Position numbers and translations under genes: made by a program. From the NCBI GenBank assembly GCA_900552445.1, contig URZS01000065.1, positions 1 to 6,564 on the forward strand: a stretch of 6,564 nucleotides of DNA. Direction: 5' to 3'. This DNA is from an uncultured Veillonella sp. Lineage in GTDB: Bacteria; Bacillota; Negativicutes; Veillonellales; Veillonellaceae. A model generated the notes under the pieces. That model did not search any database. It saw only the letters and a program-made list of their open reading frames with translations, and was not told where the DNA came from. Shown piece by piece: positions 4,194 to 6,564 of the stretch (position 1 is its first letter; the number at the start of each line of letters is the position of its first letter).

Positions 4194-6431
4194 TTAGGAT
4201 TTCTTCGGAAATAGAACTTTCACAATTTGCCAGAAAAATGCTACTGCACCAACGATTAAGATAGTATCGCCAATTAGACGAGCCCAACGCAAGTTTTGTA
4301 ACAATGGTTGTTGCATAAATTCTTCGCTACGTGCAAACCACAAACCAGTTGTAACACTTGCCCATGATTGAATAAGACCTATTGGCAACAAGCTAATGAG
4401 TACCATTAAGGCAAGGCCTATATTGAGAGCCCAGAAGCCAAACTTCATCAATTTATCATTGAATTCTACTTCAGGTCGAATGTAACGAGCAATAAGGAAT
4501 ACAAAGCCTAAGCTTAAGAAACCATATACGCCGAACAACGCTGTATGCGCATGTACTGCAGTCGTATTAAGACCTTGAATGTAGAATAAGGATACAGGCA
4601 TATTAATCAAGAAACCAAAGATCCCTGCACCTACTAGATTCCAGAAGGATACCGCAATAAAACAGTACACAGGCCATTTTAGACGATGCATCCAAGGTGC
4701 GCTATGAAGACGTGTATAGTTTTCAAAAGCTTCGTAACCTAATAGTACGAGCGGTACAACTTCTAATGCAGAGAAAGATGCGCCTGTTGCCACAATAGTA
4801 GATGTAACACCAGTAAAGTATAGATGATGGAATGTACCAGGAATACCACCAATGAGATAAATAGCCCCAGAAGAAATCGCCGCTACTGTACCAGCTCGAT
4901 ACGACACAAGGCCTAGTGTAACAAAGATAAATGCCATCAATGTTGTGGAGAATACTTCGAAGAAGCCTTCTACCCAAAGGTGAATTACCCACCAGCGCCA
5001 GTATTCCATAATTGCCAAGTGGCTATGTTCGCCATAGAACAACCCAGGACCATAGAAGATACCTACCATGATCACGGAGAATATGAAGGCTGCAATGAGG
5101 TTTTTATCACCTTTCTGTTTGAAAGCACCAATAATGCTACGTATCATAAGTACAAGCCAGAATAAAATACCAATGTATTCAATCCATTGCCAAATACGTC
5201 CTAGTTCTATATATTCGTACCCTTGATGCCCAAGAAGGAAATTCCACGCTGCTGGAATTTGATGTGCTACACCTAAATATGTGCCAGCGAAGGAACCAAC
5301 TACAAGAACTACAAGAGCCCAGAATAAGATGTCCACACCAAGCTTTTGATATATAGGATCTTTACCACCATTAATTATTGGTGCCAAGAATAGACCTGCA
5401 CTTAGGAATGCCATAGCAATCCAGAACAAGGATGCTTGAATATGCCATGTACGAGCAATAGAGTAAGGGAAATATTGAGCCAATGGAATACCATAGAACG
5501 CTTGACCTTCTACAGTATAGTGAGCAATAATACCACCCATCCCCAATTGGAATAAGAACAATGCTAAGATTGTAAATAAATATTTACCTAATGCACGTTG
5601 AGATGGCGTTAACGTGATCTTGCTAATTGGATCTTCTGTTGGCGGAACCAATGCATGGTCATCATCCTTTTTACCAAAGGCCCATAACCATACAACTACA
5701 CCAATACCACATAATAAAATAATAACACTCACAACAGACCAGACAACACTTTCAGGTGTTGGATTATGATCCAATAAAGGTTCATGTGGCCAGTTGTTTG
5801 TATATGTTGCATCTGTCCCTGGACGTTGTGTAGATGCCATCCATGTAGTCCAGAAGAAGAAACGCGCCATATCAATGCGGTCTTGTAACTCAGGTAGTGT
5901 GTTATCCTTCATCGCAAAATGATCACGAGTCAAGGTCAAGTCAGGATTATCACCATATAACTCAACAAAATAACGTCCTGTTGCATTCATAGCCGCAATT
6001 CGTTCTGGAGAAAGCACTACAGTTCCATCTTCGCGGACTGCACTCCCCAAGTACTCTTCTTTTACAACTTCTTTTACTGCAGCTTGTTGTGCAGTTCCCA
6101 ATTGGTTATAAAGAACACCAAAGGCCTCTTGAGCCTTAATGTCTAACATTAAGGATACTTCCTTATGTAACCAATCTGCTGTCCAGTCAGGTGCTTGATA
6201 AGCGCCATGACCTAAAACTGTACCTACAGATTGACCACCTGTAGATTGCCATGCCGATTGACCATGTAAAATATCTTCCTTAGTGAACAATACTTGTCCA
6301 TCTTGAGATACATACGCAGTCGGAACTGGCGGTGCTTGATGATACACATCAGTACCTAGATAACCAAGAATAGAAAAACCAATAATAAGAACGGCTACTA
6401 CGGCTATCCAATACTTTTTGTATTCACCCAT
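4194..6431 (-). CDS. norB: Quinol-dependent nitric oxide reductase (qNOR, single subunit)
   Basis: It reduces two NO to N2O in the cytoplasmic membrane with electrons from quinol. It serves denitrification or, more often in host-associated bacteria, NO detoxification. With the chosen start it has 745 residues, the usual qNOR length. After one N-terminal membrane helix (about 8-26) comes a large extracytoplasmic domain (about 30-228, with GQSAWQSTGGQSVGTVLGHG). This domain has no CxxCH haem c motif, which separates qNOR from the NorC-dependent enzyme. A heme-copper-oxidase-like helical core follows. Aligned to cNOR, the ligands are all present: His330 and His629 (haem b), His627 (haem b3), His484, His535 and His536 (FeB), Glu488 and Glu557 (FeB-site glutamates). 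No norC, norQ or norD lies nearby, as expected for qNOR. The start at 6431 is preferred over an in-frame ATG at 6461 because AAAAGGAGGT lies 7 nt upstream of it. Confidence 0.95.
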   Translation of the reverse strand: MGEYKKYWIAVVAVLIIGFSILGYLGTDVYHQAPPVPTAYVSQDGQVLFTKEDILHGQSAWQSTGGQSVGTVLGHGAYQAPDWTADWLHKEVSLMLDIKAQEAFGVLYNQLGTAQQAAVKEVVKEEYLGSAVREDGTVVLSPERIAAMNATGRYFVELYGDNPDLTLTRDHFAMKDNTLPELQDRIDMARFFFWTTWMASTQRPGTDATYTNNWPHEPLLDHNPTPESVVWSVVSVIILLCGIGVVVWLWAFGKKDDDHALVPPTEDPISKITLTPSQRALGKYLFTILALFLFQLGMGGIIAHYTVEGQAFYGIPLAQYFPYSIARTWHIQASLFWIAMAFLSAGLFLAPIINGGKDPIYQKLGVDILFWALVVLVVGSFAGTYLGVAHQIPAAWNFLLGHQGYEYIELGRIWQWIEYIGILFWLVLMIRSIIGAFKQKGDKNLIAAFIFSVIMVGIFYGPGLFYGEHSHLAIMEYWRWWVIHLWVEGFFEVFSTTLMAFIFVTLGLVSYRAGTVAAISSGAIYLIGGIPGTFHHLYFTGVTSTIVATGASFSALEVVPLVLLGYEAFENYTRLHSAPWMHRLKWPVYCFIAVSFWNLVGAGIFGFLINMPVSLFYIQGLNTTAVHAHTALFGVYGFLSLGFVFLIARYIRPEVEFNDKLMKFGFWALNIGLALMVLISLLPIGLIQSWASVTTGLWFARSEEFMQQPLLQNLRWARLIGDTILIVGAVAFFWQIVKVLFPKKS

Positions 6432-6437
6432 CACATT

Positions 6438-6447
6438 ACCTCCTTTT
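6438..6447 (-). promoter_or_regulatory. norB ribosome binding site that fixes the start
   Basis: AAAAGGAGGT on the minus strand lies 7 nt (counted from the end of GGAGG) before the ATG at 6431. An in-frame GTG at 6434 is too close. The in-frame ATG at 6461 lies upstream of this site and would add ten residues (MCFYRKGGNV) that do not resemble a qNOR N-terminus. Confidence 0.85.
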
Positions 6448-6448
6448 C

Positions 6449-6483
6449 TATAAAAACACAAAAGGAGAGCCTTTGCTCTCCTT
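6449..6483 (-). terminator. Hairpin with T-rich tail in front of norB
   Basis: On the minus strand AAGGAGAGC (6483-6475) pairs perfectly with GCTCTCCTT (6470-6462) around a 4-nt loop, and a T-rich tail follows (TTGTGTTTTTAT). It has the form of an intrinsic terminator. It could end a minus-strand gene lying beyond the right edge, or act in the norB leader. The norB Shine-Dalgarno begins only about 15 nt after the stem. Confidence 0.6.
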
Positions 6484-6486
6484 GAG

Positions 6487-6504
6487 ATTATAATAGCACT
6501 ATTA
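6487..6504 (-). promoter_or_regulatory. Candidate norB -10 hexamer overlapping a palindrome
   Basis: On the minus strand TATAAT (6492-6487) is a perfect -10, but no recognisable -35 lies 16-18 bp upstream. It overlaps by two bases a palindrome TAATAG-TG-CTATTA (6504-6491). A regulated promoter with an operator is possible. The predicted start would fall inside the following hairpin, which weakens the case. Confidence 0.35.
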
Positions 6505-6537
6505 GTAGAATGATTCTGTATCTTTGGTTACTAATAT

Positions 6538-6564
6538 AGATCGGAAGAGCGTCGTGTAGGGAAA
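6538..6564. other. Illumina adapter contamination at the contig end
   Basis: The last 27 bases begin AGATCGGAAGAGC and continue GTCGTGTAGGGAAA. This is the start of the reverse complement of the standard Illumina TruSeq universal (read 1) adapter. It is untrimmed library sequence, not biology, so the genome ends at about 6537. Confidence 0.97.

Noticed and set aside
4723..5165. Short frames inside norB on both strands
   Set aside because: They overlap the conserved catalytic core of norB in other frames and show no ribosome binding site or recognisable domain.
4194..6431. norB as a cytochrome c oxidase or cNOR catalytic subunit
   Set aside because: The active-site glutamates, HLWVEGFFEV and HHLYFTG motifs and the fused N-terminal domain without a haem c motif fit qNOR; the oxidase Tyr-His pair is not seen.
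6432..6461. Longer norB start at the ATG at 6461
   Set aside because: The strong Shine-Dalgarno at 6438-6447 lies inside that extension and points to the ATG at 6431; the extra ten residues overlap the hairpin tail.
6502..6537. Minus-strand frame ending ...TKDTESFY-stop, as the tail of an upstream gene
   Set aside because: Only 11 codons remain before the adapter, and another frame is also open over most of the stretch, so coding cannot be argued.
1..6564. CRISPR arrays, insertion sequences, tRNA or rRNA genes, toxin-antitoxin or defence genes
   Set aside because: I looked for repeats, transposase-like proteins and tRNA-like folds in the gaps and saw none; the 41-nt rpmG-secE gap is too short for a tRNA.

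Overview
The window is a short stretch of low-GC bacterial chromosome with strong AGGAGG-type ribosome binding sites. The protein sequences and gene content fit a Negativicutes Firmicute, most likely Veillonella. That assignment is a judgement from the look of the proteins, not a search result. All complete genes lie on the minus strand; one partial gene at the left edge is on the plus strand. No new defence, mobile or biosynthetic system is visible. The interest lies mainly in the RNA regulatory elements of a ribosomal-protein operon.

Layout in transcription order (minus strand, right to left). At the right end the last 27 bases are Illumina adapter, not genome. Next comes norB (4194-6431), a single-subunit quinol-dependent nitric oxide reductase with all its metal ligands intact. 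Its 3' side holds an inverted repeat and two intrinsic terminators (4033-4069 and 3993-4016). A near-consensus sigma-70 promoter (3948-3976) follows at once and drives rpmG, secE, nusG, rplK (L11), rplA (L1), rplJ (L10) and rplL (L7/L12). A strong, probably bidirectional terminator (446-476) closes the operon just after rplL. Beyond it a convergent plus-strand reading frame, cut by the left edge, looks like the C-terminal end of a GT39/ArnT-type membrane glycosyltransferase.

The operon joins translation (L33, L11, L1, L10, L7/L12), protein export (SecE) and transcription elongation (NusG). Its noncoding gaps carry feedback elements. Two copies of an L1-binding-site-like hairpin lie just before the Shine-Dalgarno sequences of rplK and rplA. 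An L10 leader with an intrinsic terminator and a visible alternative pairing lies between rplA and rplJ. A hairpin containing a near copy of part of the L10 leader lies between rplJ and rplL. rpoB and rpoC, which usually follow rplL, are absent here and are replaced by the terminator and the convergent gene.

norB is a separate transcription unit for nitric oxide detoxification or respiration. It has no visible functional link to the ribosomal operon beyond adjacency.
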